DNA from: an uncultured Coriobacteriaceae bacterium
Lineage (GTDB): Bacteria; Actinomycetota; Coriobacteriia; Coriobacteriales; Atopobiaceae
DNA: 64,000 bases
Assembly (NCBI GenBank): GCA_902777325.1
Contig: CACYTH010000015.1
Span: forward strand, 62,001-126,000
Reading direction: 5' to 3'
Shown: in pieces, positions 33,285 through 43,763 of the stretch
Position numbering within the stretch: the stretch's first letter is position 1
Layout of the letters: every line of letters begins with the position of its first letter
The notes under the pieces: model-generated
The model's database searches: none
What the model saw: the letters and a program-made list of their open reading frames with translations, nothing else
What the model was told of the DNA's origin: nothing
Program-made: the position numbers and the translations under genes

Positions 33285-35345
33285 TCAGGATCCTTCGGGT
33301 CGAGAGGTCGTGAAGGTCTTGGTCTCGCCGACTGCGAGCGACGCGATGGTCGTGCTGAAGCCGGTGTCCTCGTCGTTGACGTTGACGTTCTCGTAGGTGA
33401 CGTTGCCCTCGTTGGTGACGTCGATCGTGTACTCGATGGTCTCGCCGAGCTTGTAGGCCTTGCCGTCGGCGGGCTTGCTGGTGATCTTCTTGTTGACCGT
33501 CAGCGTGGTGTCCAGGTCCTCGGTCGGGTCCTCGGTGGTGCCAGGAGTGCCAGGATCGGTCGGGTCATCGGACGGGTTCGTGCCGGTGGCCGTGGCCTCG
33601 TTCTTGACGGAGCCAGCCAGGATGTCCTGCTCGGTCACCACGTGCTCGAAGGTGGCAGTGGCGGTCTCGCCGGGCTTGAGCTCGGTCTTGTCGAGGTTGG
33701 CGGTGATGTCCTCGGCCTCGTAGCCCTTGACCGTGTCGGTAACGGTGATGTCAGAGACGGTCACGTTGCCGGTGTTGGTGACGGTGATCTCGTAGGAGAT
33801 GGTGTCGCCCAGCGCGTAGCCCTTCTCGGGAGTCTTCGAGGTGGTCTCCTTCTTCGGCTTGGGATCATCGGTCGGCTCGGGATCCTCGCCAGGAGTGACG
33901 GGTACATCGGGCTTGTCGGGATCGGGGCTGGTGCCCTTGGCGGTAGCGACGTTCAGAACCTCGCCAGCCAGGACGTCGGCCTCGGTGACCACGTAGCTGG
34001 TCTCAAAGTCCTTGCTTGCGCCAGGAGCCAGACTGTCGATGGCCCACTCGGCCTTGGTCAGGTCGTCGGTGACGGTGACATCGGTGATGGTCAGGTTGCC
34101 GTCGTTCTTAACGGTGACCTTGTACTCGATGGTCTCGCCAAGAGCGTAAGCCTTGCCGTTGGCGGGCTCGCTCATGGTGACCTTCTCCACGGTCAGGTGG
34201 CCATTCGGCTTCTCGGGATCGTCATCGGTGGTGCCAGGCGTGACAGGAACCTCGGGCTTGTCGGGATCGGGGCTGGTGCCCTTGGCGGTGGCCTCGTTCA
34301 GGATGTGGCCAGAGAGGATGTCTTCCTCGGTGACGGTCGTAGAGGTCACGAAGGTCTCGGAGGCCTGGGGAGCCAGCGACTTAACGGTCCACTCGCCCTC
34401 GGTGCGCTCGTCGGTAACAGTGATGTCGGTGATGGTCAGGTTGCCGTCGTTGGTGACGGTGATCTTGTAGGACACGGTGTCGCCGAGCTTGTAGCCGCCC
34501 TCGGGGGTCTCGGAGGTGGTCTCCTTCACCACGGTGAGGTGGCCATTGGGTTCGTCGGTCGGGTCCTCGGTGGTACCAGGCGTGACCTCGGGATCCTTGC
34601 CGTTGGGATCCTTGCCAGTGGCGGTGGCATCATTCTTCACGGAGCCGGCCATGACGTCGGCCTCGGTCACGGTGTAGCTGGTCTCGAAGTCCTTGCTTGC
34701 GCCAGGAGCCAGGCTGTCGATGGTCCACTCGTCGTTTGTCAGATCGTCGGTGACGGTGATCTCAGAGATCGTCACGTTGCCGGTGTTAGTAACGGTGACC
34801 TTGTAGGTGATGGTCTCGCCCAGAGCGTAGGTCTGGCCGTTGGCGGGCTCGGACGTGGTCTCCTTCGCCACGGTGAGCTTGCTGTCGACATCAGCGAGCG
34901 TAACGGTGTCGTCAGCGGTCTTGGTGATGTTGCCAACCTTTGCGGTCACGGTGTTCTTGAAGCTGCCTGCCAGCACGTCGGCCTCGGTGATGGTGTACTC
35001 AGCCGTGGTCTTGATGGTCTCGCCAGCAGCGACGTTCTCGAACGTGGATTGTGCGAGCGTGACGCCCTCAATCTCAGAGAGAGTGATGGTCTGTGGCTCG
35101 TCATAGATGTTCGTGGCCGTGATGTTGAAGGTGACCTTGTCGCCAAGGTTGAAGTTGTTGCCCTCGTGGGTCTTGGTGACAACGAGATCGTCGTCAACAG
35201 GATCCTCACCGGGGTTGGTGCCATCGGTCACGGTAAGGGTACCGAAGACGGTCTTGATGTCGTAGTTGCCAGCCTTGGTGCCCTCGTTGAGGGTGTAGGT
35301 GAAGGTGTTCTCAGAGCTACCAACGAGCGTCTGCGTGCCGGTCAC
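33285..35345 (-). CDS. Middle segment of the giant surface protein (DUF11-like repeats)
   Basis: The open segment holds about five complete and one truncated DUF11-like repeats, each with a TSEPANG-type entry, a LGETI-Y-VTVTN core, VTDDLT, LAPGASKDFETSY and a VAGE/AGSV-N-AT exit linked by acidic DPDKP spacers. It stops at 33285 only because of the break near 33301 (FTTS then a foreign RPEGS). Confidence 0.65.
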   Translation of the reverse strand: MTGTQTLVGSSENTFTYTLNEGTKAGNYDIKTVFGTLTVTDGTNPGEDPVDDDLVVTKTHEGNNFNLGDKVTFNITATNIYDEPQTITLSEIEGVTLAQSTFENVAAGETIKTTAEYTITEADVLAGSFKNTVTAKVGNITKTADDTVTLADVDSKLTVAKETTSEPANGQTYALGETITYKVTVTNTGNVTISEITVTDDLTNDEWTIDSLAPGASKDFETSYTVTEADVMAGSVKNDATATGKDPNGKDPEVTPGTTEDPTDEPNGHLTVVKETTSETPEGGYKLGDTVSYKITVTNDGNLTITDITVTDERTEGEWTVKSLAPQASETFVTSTTVTEEDILSGHILNEATAKGTSPDPDKPEVPVTPGTTDDDPEKPNGHLTVEKVTMSEPANGKAYALGETIEYKVTVKNDGNLTITDVTVTDDLTKAEWAIDSLAPGASKDFETSYVVTEADVLAGEVLNVATAKGTSPDPDKPDVPVTPGEDPEPTDDPKPKKETTSKTPEKGYALGDTISYEITVTNTGNVTVSDITVTDTVKGYEAEDITANLDKTELKPGETATATFEHVVTEQDILAGSVKNEATATGTNPSDDPTDPGTPGTTEDPTEDLDTTLTVNKKITSKPADGKAYKLGETIEYTIDVTNEGNVTYENVNVNDEDTGFSTTIASLAVGETKTFTTSRPEGS

Positions 35346-36944
35346 GGTGAAGGTGGCGCCCTCGCCGTCGGCGAAGCCGTCGCCGGTGACCTTGACCTCG
35401 TCCTTGGTCAGGGCGGTGCCGTCGTAGACCTTCTCGGCGTCGGAGGAGGGTGCCGTCGACGATGACGAACTCGACGTTGGAGAAGTTCTTGCTGTTGTTC
35501 TTGAAGTCGGAGGCCTTGAGCTCCATCGGGTAGCTGCCGGCGTCGGTGCCGGTGACGGTCAGGGCGGACTCGTCGCCGACGAACTCGAAGTCGTCCTCGG
35601 TGTAGAGCTCGTTGGAGATGCTGGTGACCGTGTAGCCGGTGACCTTCTTCTCGGTGCCGTCGTACTTCTCGGAGCCGGAGTTCTCGGTGATGGTGACGGT
35701 CACCTTGTCGGTGAGCTCGGTCACCTTGAGGGTGCCGGGCACGGTCTCGATGGTGTAGTTGGCGGCCTTCGTGTTGGCGTTCAGCTCGTAGGCGAACTCG
35801 TTGGCGGAGGAGCCGACCTCGGTCTGGGAGCCGGTGACCTTGTAGGTGGCGCCCTCGCCGTCGGCGAAGCCGTCGCCGGTGACCTTGACCTCGTCCTTGG
35901 TCAGGGCGGTGCCGTCGTAGACCTTCTCGGCGTCGGAGGAGGTCGAGGTCGCCGTAGGCGGCGGTGACGCTGGCGTAGCTGCCGGCGTTGTCGACCACGT
36001 AGGCGAAGGTGTTGTTCTTCTCGCCGCTGTCGGCGACGTCGGTGACCTTGGCGTCGGCGTCCGGGGTGATGGTCACCTTGTCGCCGTTCTTCAGGGTCGC
36101 AACGGCGATCTGCGCGCCCTCGGCCACGGAGACGGTGTAGGACTCGTCGCCGTAGGTCACGGTGTACTCGTGCTTGTCGTGCTCCTGGCCGTCGTACTTC
36201 CAGGTGCCGTCGGAGGACACGACCTTGAGCTCGTCCTGGCTGGCCGTGATCTTGAGCGTGCCCTCGTCCTTGGTGATGGTGTAGTTGGAGGCCTTGAAGC
36301 CCTCGCCCTCGGTGTAGGCGATGGCGTTGGTGACCTCGCCCTCGGCGACCGTGGTCACGGTGCCGGTGGCCCTGACGTCGCTGACCTCGCCGGTGACGAA
36401 GCCGGTGTCGCCCTGCTGCTGCCAGCCGGTGACGTCGGGCCTGGTGAGCGCGGTGCCGTCGTAGGGCTTGCTGGCGGACTCGGAGGTCAGGGTGACCTTG
36501 CGCGGGTTGATCGTCAGCTTGGCGGTCGTGGTGGCCGTCTTGGAGTAGTTCGGGTTCGTGCCCTTGACGTAGATGGTGTACTCGCCCGCGCGGCCTTCGC
36601 GTTGGAGTGCTCCTGGCCGTCGTAGGTGTACTCGTCGTCGTCCAGGCTGATCGCGAACTCGGCGTCGGACTTCTTGATGGTGAGCTTGCCGTTAGCGACG
36701 CTGATCTCGTAGTTGCGGGTGACGTCGGTCGTGCCGGAGGTGATCCTCACGGCGTCGGCCTCGGTGATCGTGCCGGGGTACTCGCCGGCCTCGGTGCCCT
36801 TCGCGGAGTACGTGACGTTGTGCTCGTGGCCCTCGACCAGGCCGTCGTCTCCGCCCACGGTGACGCGCGTAAGCTCGATCTCGGAGCCGGTGTAGGTCTT
36901 CTCGGCTGTCTCGCCCGTGAAGGTGACCTTGCGCGGGTTGATCG

Positions 36945-39900
36945 TCAGCTTGGCGGTCGTGGTGGCCGTCTTGGAGTAGTTCGGGTTCGTGCCCTTGACG
37001 TAGATGGTGTACTCGCCCGCGCGTTGGAGTGCTCCTGGCCGTCGTAGGTGTACTCGTCGTCGTCCAGGCTGATCGCGAACTCGGCGTCGGACTGCTCGAT
37101 GGTCAGCTTGCCGGGCATGGTGGTGATCTCGTAGTTGGCGGTCACGTCGGTCGAGCCGGACATGATCTTGACGTCGTCCTTGGCCGTGATGGTGCCGGGG
37201 TACTCGCCCACGTCTTTGCCCTTGGCCGAGTAGGTGACGTTGCTGGTGTGGCCGGAGACCAGGCCGTCGCCGCCCGCGGTGACGCCCGTCAGCTCGATCT
37301 CGGAGCCCGTGTAGGTCTCCGTGGCGGTCTCGCCGGTGAAGGTCACGGGGCGCTTGGTGATCTCGAGCGCGCCATCCTGGATGACGAACTTTACCTTCGA
37401 GAAGTTGTCGTTGGTATTAGTGAAGTCCTCAGGCTTTAGCTCCATCTGGTAAGTGCTGGCGTCGGTGCCCTTGACGGTGTCGTTACCGGAGAAGGTGAAG
37501 TCCTTCGCCTTGTAGAGGTTGTTGGAGATGCTCACGACCTCGTACCCCTTGACGTTCTTCTCGCTGCCGTCGTAGGTGTAGGTGCCGGAGTTCTCCTTGA
37601 TGGTGACGATCACCTCGGTGCCAACCGGAGCAATGGTCAGCGTACCGGGCGTGGCGGTGATCTCGTAGTTGTCGGCCTTCGTGCCCTCGTTGAGGGTGTA
37701 GGTGAAGGTGTTCTCCACGGTACCGACGTTGGTGATCGTGCCGGTCACGTCGTAGGTCGCGCCCTCGCCGTCGGCGAAGCCGTCGCCGCCCACGGTCACC
37801 TCGTCGTTCATCAGCGGGTCGCCGTCGTAGGTCTTGGAGTCGGTCGCGGAGGTCAGGGTGACCTTGCGCTTGTTAACCTTGAGGGTTCCGTTAGCGGTAG
37901 TAACGATGTAGTTACCAACTTCTGTTGCAGTACCCGCTGTAACCGCAACGCCATCAACAGTGGCAATCACGTTGTCTGCAGTTCCAACGTTTGTGATCGT
38001 GGACTCGTCGGTCATGACAACTGCAAACTCGTGCGTATCTCCCTCAGCCAAGCCTTCAACATCAAACCCAGGCTGAGTCAAAGCCGCACCGTTATAAGTA
38101 CGCTCTGCACTCTTCGCCGTGATGGTTACCTCTGCCGGCACAATCTGCAGGCGGCCCGGACGAACATACAGGCTCACGCTGTAGTTGCCACCGCCGGTCG
38201 GCATATCAGCAGAGGTTAGCTCCAGGTTGTAAGGAATGTCGCAAACATCCTTCTGAGACTCAACGTAGTAGCCGAGTCCAGCTCCACCCCGCTTGACGTT
38301 ATTCAGACTCGTAACCATGTCCCAGATTGTCTCCTGGTACAGCTCTGCATAGCCCTCATGGCTGATCATGACGTAGTCGGCACCATTAGCAGCCGTCTTC
38401 TGCGGGTTCGTAAAACCGACCAGATAGTTTTCCCCTGTGTACGGAGCATTAACCCAACGGTCGGGCTCGATACGGACGGTGACGTTGATCTTTGTCACCG
38501 TGAGAGTACCGGCAATATAGCGGACCGTGTAGTAATCGGCGTTCTTGCCCTTGCCGGAAATGGAAGCATTCTTAGGAGTCACTGTTGCGGTGCCAGCATT
38601 GATGCGGCCATCCTTGGTGGTGTTGTCTGCGTTGACATAGCTGAACGCAATGGACGTCAGTGCATCGGCGCCCACCAGTCCGTCAACGGTAACCTGGCCA
38701 TCGATGTCGGACGGCAGCTTCAACTCGGTGCCGTCATACTGCTTGCTGTCACTGTTGGCAGTGATTGTAACTTTCTTCTGGTAGAAGAGCGTGTAGACCA
38801 GGGTGCCGTTTTCAGCAAGTTCCTGAGTAATCTTGACAGAGTTTGGAGCCTCGGTTCCGCTGTAGTTCGCACCCTCAACGGCCTTATTGAACTCCCAGCC
38901 AGCAATCGGCGTACGTGCCAGCGTGAAGGTCTTACCAACCTTCAGGACCTGAGTGTCGGCGGTTATACCCGGAATCGGATCGCCATTCATGTCGACGAAG
39001 TTGACCGTCACCTTCACGTTCTTGTAGCTGGAGTAGTAGAACGTGAGGACGTTCTGCTCTTCGTCAGCAGTCAGGACGAGCGTCTTCTCGACCTCATCGG
39101 GATAGAACTCGACGCCCTTGAGCTCGGGCTTCGCGGCGTAAAGCGCATCGTAGTCAACCGCAGCAGCGAGTTCGATGACAGAGGCAGTGTCGCCGGACAC
39201 GCTCTCGATCTTCTTGGTCGCAACCGCGGTGCCAGCGCCAGTTTCGCCATCAGCGATGACGTAGTTCACGGTATAGGTGGTCGTCTCCGGCTTCGTGAAG
39301 TACACGAAGGTGATCTCGTTGTCCTCAGCCGCAAGCTCGATGGTCTGGCTGTTCTTGTCAGGGCGATACCCGGTCACAGCGATGGCGGCTTCGGTGACGC
39401 TCTGGCCAATAGTGAAGTTCGGATTGCTGACTTCCTTGTCGGGAGCAACCGAAACACCATCTTCGTCCACATAATGGACGGTATAGCTCAGCGTCGCGCG
39501 CGTCCAGTGCGCATAGACCGTGGTATCGGCCTCGATCTGAGTGTTCCACTCGAAGAAGTCGTTACCGTCGGCGGTGGTGTACCAGCCATCGAAGACGTAG
39601 CCAGCCTTGGTCGGATTGGTGCTAGGTGCCGAAGCGGTCTTATACTTCTCAACCGTCTGGCTATCAACGCTAGATCCGCCGTCGGTGTCAAAGCTCACCG
39701 TGTAGCTTGGCGCGCTCCACTTGGCGTAGAGCTTCAGGTTGCTGGATGGCATCTTGTCGAAGGTGTACGGGTTGCCCTCGCACTTCTCGTTATCAAACCA
39801 GCCAACGAACGTATAGTCAGAGTCGACGTCACACTGTGCAGCGGTGGGGGTCCAGTTATACGCGTTGCCTGTGATGTTGGCGTCGAACTTCACGTTGTTG

Positions 39901-42900
39901 ATCGTCCTGAGGTTCGCGCTGCCGTAATAGTAATCGATCTTGAACGTGTTGCGCTTGTAGTAGAAGTTGTACGCCGTAACGTTGCCCCAGTAGTCGGTGT
40001 CATTGTCTGCGTGGTCGTACGTGTAGCCTGAAATCTCCTTCGCACTATAGTTGCCACTTGGTGAGGTTTGGCTATAGAGAGTCGACAGCGTATAGTTGTC
40101 GTTGTCCGCATTCTGCAGATAATAGTTCACCTGAACGTTGTTGTTATTATCTCTCCAAGTTCCCGTGACCGACACGTTCGTGCCATTACTCGGTAGTAGC
40201 GCCTCTGTTACGCGCAGAATCTTCGAAGCGTAGCGAGTCCCCTGGCAATTCCAGTAGTAGAAGTAGTAGTAGTTGTTATTATCCCATATCGTCGCGTTCC
40301 CACCATTGATTGGCCACTGTGACGAAATGTCCTGCCCGAGCTTAGCCGTAAAGCTATATTTGGTGTTTCTATCAGCCCGATATGTCGTACCATCAATCGT
40401 CATTCGATAGCGGCCGTTGGTGCTATCACCGTTGATGGTAAACGTAAAGGTATACGTACGAAGCTTGTAGTACACATACAGAACCGAGCTACCGTCGGCT
40501 GCAATGACAACTGTGGAATTGGCATTCTGTGCAGTATCGGCCTCCCAGCCCTTACGGGTAATAGCCGGGGCACTAGTCGCAGTAACAGTAGAACCGACCG
40601 TGCCTCTTTGAGTAGTAGAGTTGTCATACACGAATGACGAAGTAGTCCCCGCTTCGTTGTACTTCTCGAACATATACACGACTGTATAGTTTACGGTGGC
40701 GCCGGTCCACTTGGCATAGAGCGTGGTGTTGCGGTTCACGGTTACCGTGGAACCAGCAGCCTGGGTGCAGTCCTCGTCTAGATACCATCCGCCAAACGTG
40801 TAGCCGTCGCGAGTCGGTGTGGTGGAGGTGACCGCCTGCTCGGTACCATAAGGCACCGTCACGCCGGCAACGTAGCTACCACCCTTGGTGTCGTATGTGA
40901 GCTGGAAGTTCTTGCGGGTGTACTTGACCTGCAACTCCTGACCAGTTGCCTGGGTGATGTTCGCACCCTCAGCAAGCTCGAGCGTGGCGTAGTCAAAGTT
41001 TTTGACGGTGGGCGTCACGTAGCTATTCAATACGCCGTGGACGTCCTTCGTACGATCAATCTCGGTATAACCATCGCCAGTCAGGTCCTTGAGCATATAC
41101 ACGTAGTCATACGTCGCGGTGTAAGGAACGTACTTGAATTCGACGGTGTATGCGCCATCCGTGAAGTCGCTCTTCTCAATCCTTGCGGTCGGAGTCTCCG
41201 GGTAGTAAATCGTACCGGCAGGAGAGACCTGATCGGGATCGGTCTGCGTGGATGCTGGTGCAGTAATTTCGTACGGCAAATCATCAGCCTCAACTTGGAT
41301 GAGGTCAGTGTTGAAGATGACCTTTTCGCCACGATCGTTGAGGTAGTAGTACTCGGCGGTGATGTTGTAGATATCAACGGTACGGAACTGTGCCACGACC
41401 GTCATATTGCCGTTGACAACAGTCTCGGCGGTAACCTCAGCGCCAGTAGCCTTATCGACCCACTTATCGAACACCTTGCCAGCCACGAAAGGATCCTGCG
41501 GCATGGTGTCAATCGTCTCGCCTCCGGTACGATAATACTGAGATAGGCGCTCGGACTCGGTTTCGTCGTCGTTGAGGATTACGAAGTTGACGTAGTAGTC
41601 ATCCTTATACTTCGCCTGAATGGTGAGATCGGAGGTGACGGTCTCGCCGCCGTTGATCTTAGTCTCGCCATTATACCAACCATCAAAGGTCTTGCCCTCG
41701 ACCACGGGGTCCTTAGGGAGCGTGAGGGTATCGCCCGAATAGTAAGTATCGGTCTGATAAGTCTTGTCGCCGTTCATAAACTCGACGGTGAAGACGTTCT
41801 TGGTGTACTCGGGACGAACGGTGGTGTCGGCCGTGATCGTCACGTTGTTGGAGAAGTCAGCAGTGCCGTCAGTCGTCTCGTAGACCCACTTGGCAGTATG
41901 GCCATCCTTGGCGGGAACGGCGGGGATGTCGTTCAGGCAATAGCTGGTGGTGTAGTCAACCTTCTTGGTAGCAACCGTCGCGCCGTTCTCGTCGACAAAC
42001 GTGACGGTGTAAGAGATCATGTCGTAGTCGGGGACGATGATGGTGTCATCGGTGGGAACGTAGGTGGCGTCGATGCGTGGGCCAAGCACATGGATCTCGC
42101 TGCCCTGGCCACCCTGAACGATTTCGCCAACTGCCCAGTATGCGTTGTAGTCTTCGCGGGCAATAGTTGCGGGAAGTGTACCGATAGCGGAATTCTTCTC
42201 AACCTCAACAGTCTTATAGACCTGCGCATCGCGGTTGTAGAAGGTTACAGTCCAGACGTTATCGTTTGCAGCCCTGAGAGCGGTGAGCTTGCGCTTGGCA
42301 GTGGGAACCTTCTCGGCCTCAGCCTCTTCCTCAGCCTCGGTCTCAGACTCAGTCGCCTGCTCCTCAGCCTTGGTCTCGTCCTCGGCAGCCTCGGCCTCTT
42401 CGGTCTCAGGCGAGGTCACCACGAGTGCGAAGGGTGAGAACTTCTCGCTTGCAAACTTGGCAGAGCCGCCGTCAACCGTAGCATCTTTGACCAGAGTGGC
42501 AACGCCATCAATGACATGCACCACGTGCAGGCTCTGTCCCTCGGCAAGCTCGTCACCAGACAGCGTGACGGTCACGGGCTTCTGCGGCTGGATCTTCTCG
42601 CCATCCTTGTCCTTGAAGGAGATGTCAACGGCCTTGACGCTCTCGACCTTGCCGGACACGAGGTCCTTCACGTCGGCTTCGCCCAGACCACTGGCACCGA
42701 GCACGAGCTTGGCGCCCTCGGGCAGCGCGCCCTCGCGAGCCTCGATCGTAACCATAACGCCACTCGCGCTGTCCTTCAGCGTGGTCGCGGGATAGGTAAT
42801 CTCTTTCTCTTCCGGCTTACTGGCCTTCTCGTCCTCGGCCTTAGCGGGCTCCTCGGAGTCGGACTTCTGCTCGTCCGTCTCCTCCACAACAGCCTCTTCC

Positions 42901-43193
42901 GGCTGCTGCTCGGCCTCGCCCTGGCCCTCGGACTCCTCGACCACAGCCGCGGGCTCCTCTGCGGGGGCCGCCTCCTCAACGGGAGTCGCCTCCTCTGCAG
43001 GAGCCTGAGCCTCGGCCTTAGCCTCTTCTGCCTCCGACGCAACAACCTCTTCCTGAGGCGTTGCCTCGGCCAGCCCCTCGGTAGCATACGCTATCGACTG
43101 GGCAGGCAGGAGCTCAATGACCATGCAGAGTGTGACAAACCCTGCCAGCCATGTGTGGTCTCTGTGCCACAACCATTTGAAGAACTTACCCAT
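36945..43193 (-). CDS. N-terminal segment of the giant surface protein (signal peptide, InlB and MBG repeats)
   Basis: The start at 43193 (MGKFFKWLWHRDHTWLAG) is chosen because GGAG lies 9 bases upstream; an upstream in-frame ATG at 43208 is the alternative. It has a hydrophobic signal segment, a long acidic low-complexity region (about 40-125), a beta-domain, seven or more InlB/MucBP-type repeats and MBG-type repeats. After DGQEHSNA, at about 37022, the frame shifts to a Thr/Arg-rich nonsense tail, so the true protein continues into the following segments. Confidence 0.75.
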   Translation of the reverse strand: MGKFFKWLWHRDHTWLAGFVTLCMVIELLPAQSIAYATEGLAEATPQEEVVASEAEEAKAEAQAPAEEATPVEEAAPAEEPAAVVEESEGQGEAEQQPEEAVVEETDEQKSDSEEPAKAEDEKASKPEEKEITYPATTLKDSASGVMVTIEAREGALPEGAKLVLGASGLGEADVKDLVSGKVESVKAVDISFKDKDGEKIQPQKPVTVTLSGDELAEGQSLHVVHVIDGVATLVKDATVDGGSAKFASEKFSPFALVVTSPETEEAEAAEDETKAEEQATESETEAEEEAEAEKVPTAKRKLTALRAANDNVWTVTFYNRDAQVYKTVEVEKNSAIGTLPATIAREDYNAYWAVGEIVQGGQGSEIHVLGPRIDATYVPTDDTIIVPDYDMISYTVTFVDENGATVATKKVDYTTSYCLNDIPAVPAKDGHTAKWVYETTDGTADFSNNVTITADTTVRPEYTKNVFTVEFMNGDKTYQTDTYYSGDTLTLPKDPVVEGKTFDGWYNGETKINGGETVTSDLTIQAKYKDDYYVNFVILNDDETESERLSQYYRTGGETIDTMPQDPFVAGKVFDKWVDKATGAEVTAETVVNGNMTVVAQFRTVDIYNITAEYYYLNDRGEKVIFNTDLIQVEADDLPYEITAPASTQTDPDQVSPAGTIYYPETPTARIEKSDFTDGAYTVEFKYVPYTATYDYVYMLKDLTGDGYTEIDRTKDVHGVLNSYVTPTVKNFDYATLELAEGANITQATGQELQVKYTRKNFQLTYDTKGGSYVAGVTVPYGTEQAVTSTTPTRDGYTFGGWYLDEDCTQAAGSTVTVNRNTTLYAKWTGATVNYTVVYMFEKYNEAGTTSSFVYDNSTTQRGTVGSTVTATSAPAITRKGWEADTAQNANSTVVIAADGSSVLYVYYKLRTYTFTFTINGDSTNGRYRMTIDGTTYRADRNTKYSFTAKLGQDISSQWPINGGNATIWDNNNYYYFYYWNCQGTRYASKILRVTEALLPSNGTNVSVTGTWRDNNNNVQVNYYLQNADNDNYTLSTLYSQTSPSGNYSAKEISGYTYDHADNDTDYWGNVTAYNFYYKRNTFKIDYYYGSANLRTINNVKFDANITGNAYNWTPTAAQCDVDSDYTFVGWFDNEKCEGNPYTFDKMPSSNLKLYAKWSAPSYTVSFDTDGGSSVDSQTVEKYKTASAPSTNPTKAGYVFDGWYTTADGNDFFEWNTQIEADTTVYAHWTRATLSYTVHYVDEDGVSVAPDKEVSNPNFTIGQSVTEAAIAVTGYRPDKNSQTIELAAEDNEITFVYFTKPETTTYTVNYVIADGETGAGTAVATKKIESVSGDTASVIELAAAVDYDALYAAKPELKGVEFYPDEVEKTLVLTADEEQNVLTFYYSSYKNVKVTVNFVDMNGDPIPGITADTQVLKVGKTFTLARTPIAGWEFNKAVEGANYSGTEAPNSVKITQELAENGTLVYTLFYQKKVTITANSDSKQYDGTELKLPSDIDGQVTVDGLVGADALTSIAFSYVNADNTTKDGRINAGTATVTPKNASISGKGKNADYYTVRYIAGTLTVTKINVTVRIEPDRWVNAPYTGENYLVGFTNPQKTAANGADYVMISHEGYAELYQETIWDMVTSLNNVKRGGAGLGYYVESQKDVCDIPYNLELTSADMPTGGGNYSVSLYVRPGRLQIVPAEVTITAKSAERTYNGAALTQPGFDVEGLAEGDTHEFAVVMTDESTITNVGTADNVIATVDGVAVTAGTATEVGNYIVTTANGTLKVNKRKVTLTSATDSKTYDGDPLMNDEVTVGGDGFADGEGATYDVTGTITNVGTVENTFTYTLNEGTKADNYEITATPGTLTIAPVGTEVIVTIKENSGTYTYDGSEKNVKGYEVVSISNNLYKAKDFTFSGNDTVKGTDASTYQMELKPEDFTNTNDNFSKVKFVIQDGALEITKRPVTFTGETATETYTGSEIELTGVTAGGDGLVSGHTSNVTYSAKGKDVGEYPGTITAKDDVKIMSGSTDVTANYEITTMPGKLTIEQSDAEFAISLDDDEYTYDGQEHSNARASTPSTSRARTRTTPRRPPRPPS

Positions 43194-43296
43194 CGCGATC
43201 CGCTCCATCCACTACACCGGCCTTGGACGTCCACGTGCACTCGGTCCTCCACCGACCTACTGACGATCGTTTAGCTATATGCTATGACCAATCCGC

Positions 43297-43324
43297 ATAA
43301 TACGGCCATAGATACAACTGTCAC
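43297..43324 (-). promoter_or_regulatory. Candidate promoter of the giant surface gene
   Basis: GTGACA (43319-43324), 16-bp spacer, TATTAT (43297-43302) on the minus strand give a leader of about 100 nt. The surrounding 43260-43450 is clearly AT-richer than its neighbours. The 570-bp stretch 43194-43763 otherwise holds two hairpins (43576, 43692) and no gene. Confidence 0.5.
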
Positions 43325-43575
43325 AGTTCATGATTGTAGTGATTCGGTGAAGTCATAAAGCCGCCATTTAAGTACAAATTGCGACCAGTATTGAAATATT
43401 AGTTATTTAGTCATGAACTAATGGTATTAAGTCCACCGTTTTCAGCGGCAGACCGCGCGTGCACTCGCGTAAATGGCACGTGTGTCACGTCCACTGTGTA
43501 TTAGGTAGTTGCCGTTGTGTCACATATATACGCTTTACAGTTCATATATGGCCTAATTACGCATATTCAAACGTA

Positions 43576-43606
43576 CCGGGGCACAGCCACTTTGGCTGCA
43601 CCCCGG
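43576..43606. repeat. Hairpin sharing sequence with the lysS terminator
   Basis: CCGGGGCACAGCCA (43576-43589) pairs with TGGCTGCACCCCGG (43593-43606), with one internal mismatch pair. The arm CCGGGGCACAGCCAC recurs in the terminator 120 bp away, so this may be a second, upstream-facing copy of the same element. Confidence 0.6.
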
Positions 43607-43691
43607 CTATGCACGCTTTGCCTGCTGGAACCGGCGCAACACGGCCCCAAGCGCTCGTCGGACAGCCCCTTTTTGCCCCGCCGCGCGCAGC

Positions 43692-43727
43692 AAAAAACCG
43701 GGGCACAGCCACCTGACCATGCCCCGG
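43692..43727 (-). terminator. Rho-independent terminator of the tatA-greA-lysS operon
   Basis: On the minus strand CCGGGGCA...TGCCCCGG (43720-43727 with 43698-43705) is followed by a run of six T, about 40 bp past the lysS stop. Confidence 0.9.
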
Positions 43728-43763
43728 CTCTTCGCGAACCTATATATATTGCGTTCGGCCGCC

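Larger units (their letters stand above)
31379..43193 (-). pseudogene. Giant LPXTG-anchored repeat surface protein, five frame breaks
   Basis: An 11.8-kb gene would encode about 3900 residues. Order: signal peptide (ending near AYATEG), a Glu/Ala-rich region, several InlB-type beta-repeats (DGWYN, GGWYLDEDC, VGWFDNEKC, DGWYTTADG followed by KW/HW), MucBP-like units, a series of MBG-type units (YDG/YTG motifs), ten DUF11-like repeats of about 100 residues, one more InlB-type repeat and a sortase tail LPQTS + hydrophobic helix + KRRKREDEE. The frame is lost near 37018, 36594, 35942, 35447 and 33301, always inside or next to repeats. Each break looks like loss of 3n+1 or similar bases between short repeats, so collapse of the assembly is the simplest cause. 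Probable adhesin; it sits between lysS and clpC, which are neighbours in many Firmicutes. Confidence 0.85.

Noticed and set aside
36503..37100. Real segmental duplication with frameshift as a programmed event
   Set aside because: No slippery site or downstream structure at the breaks; loss of DNA between repeats is simpler.
31379..43193. A CRISPR array or tandem-repeat mobile element in the repeat-rich surface region
   Set aside because: The repeats are of protein-domain length (about 300 bp), in frame and degenerate; no short regular repeat-spacer structure exists.
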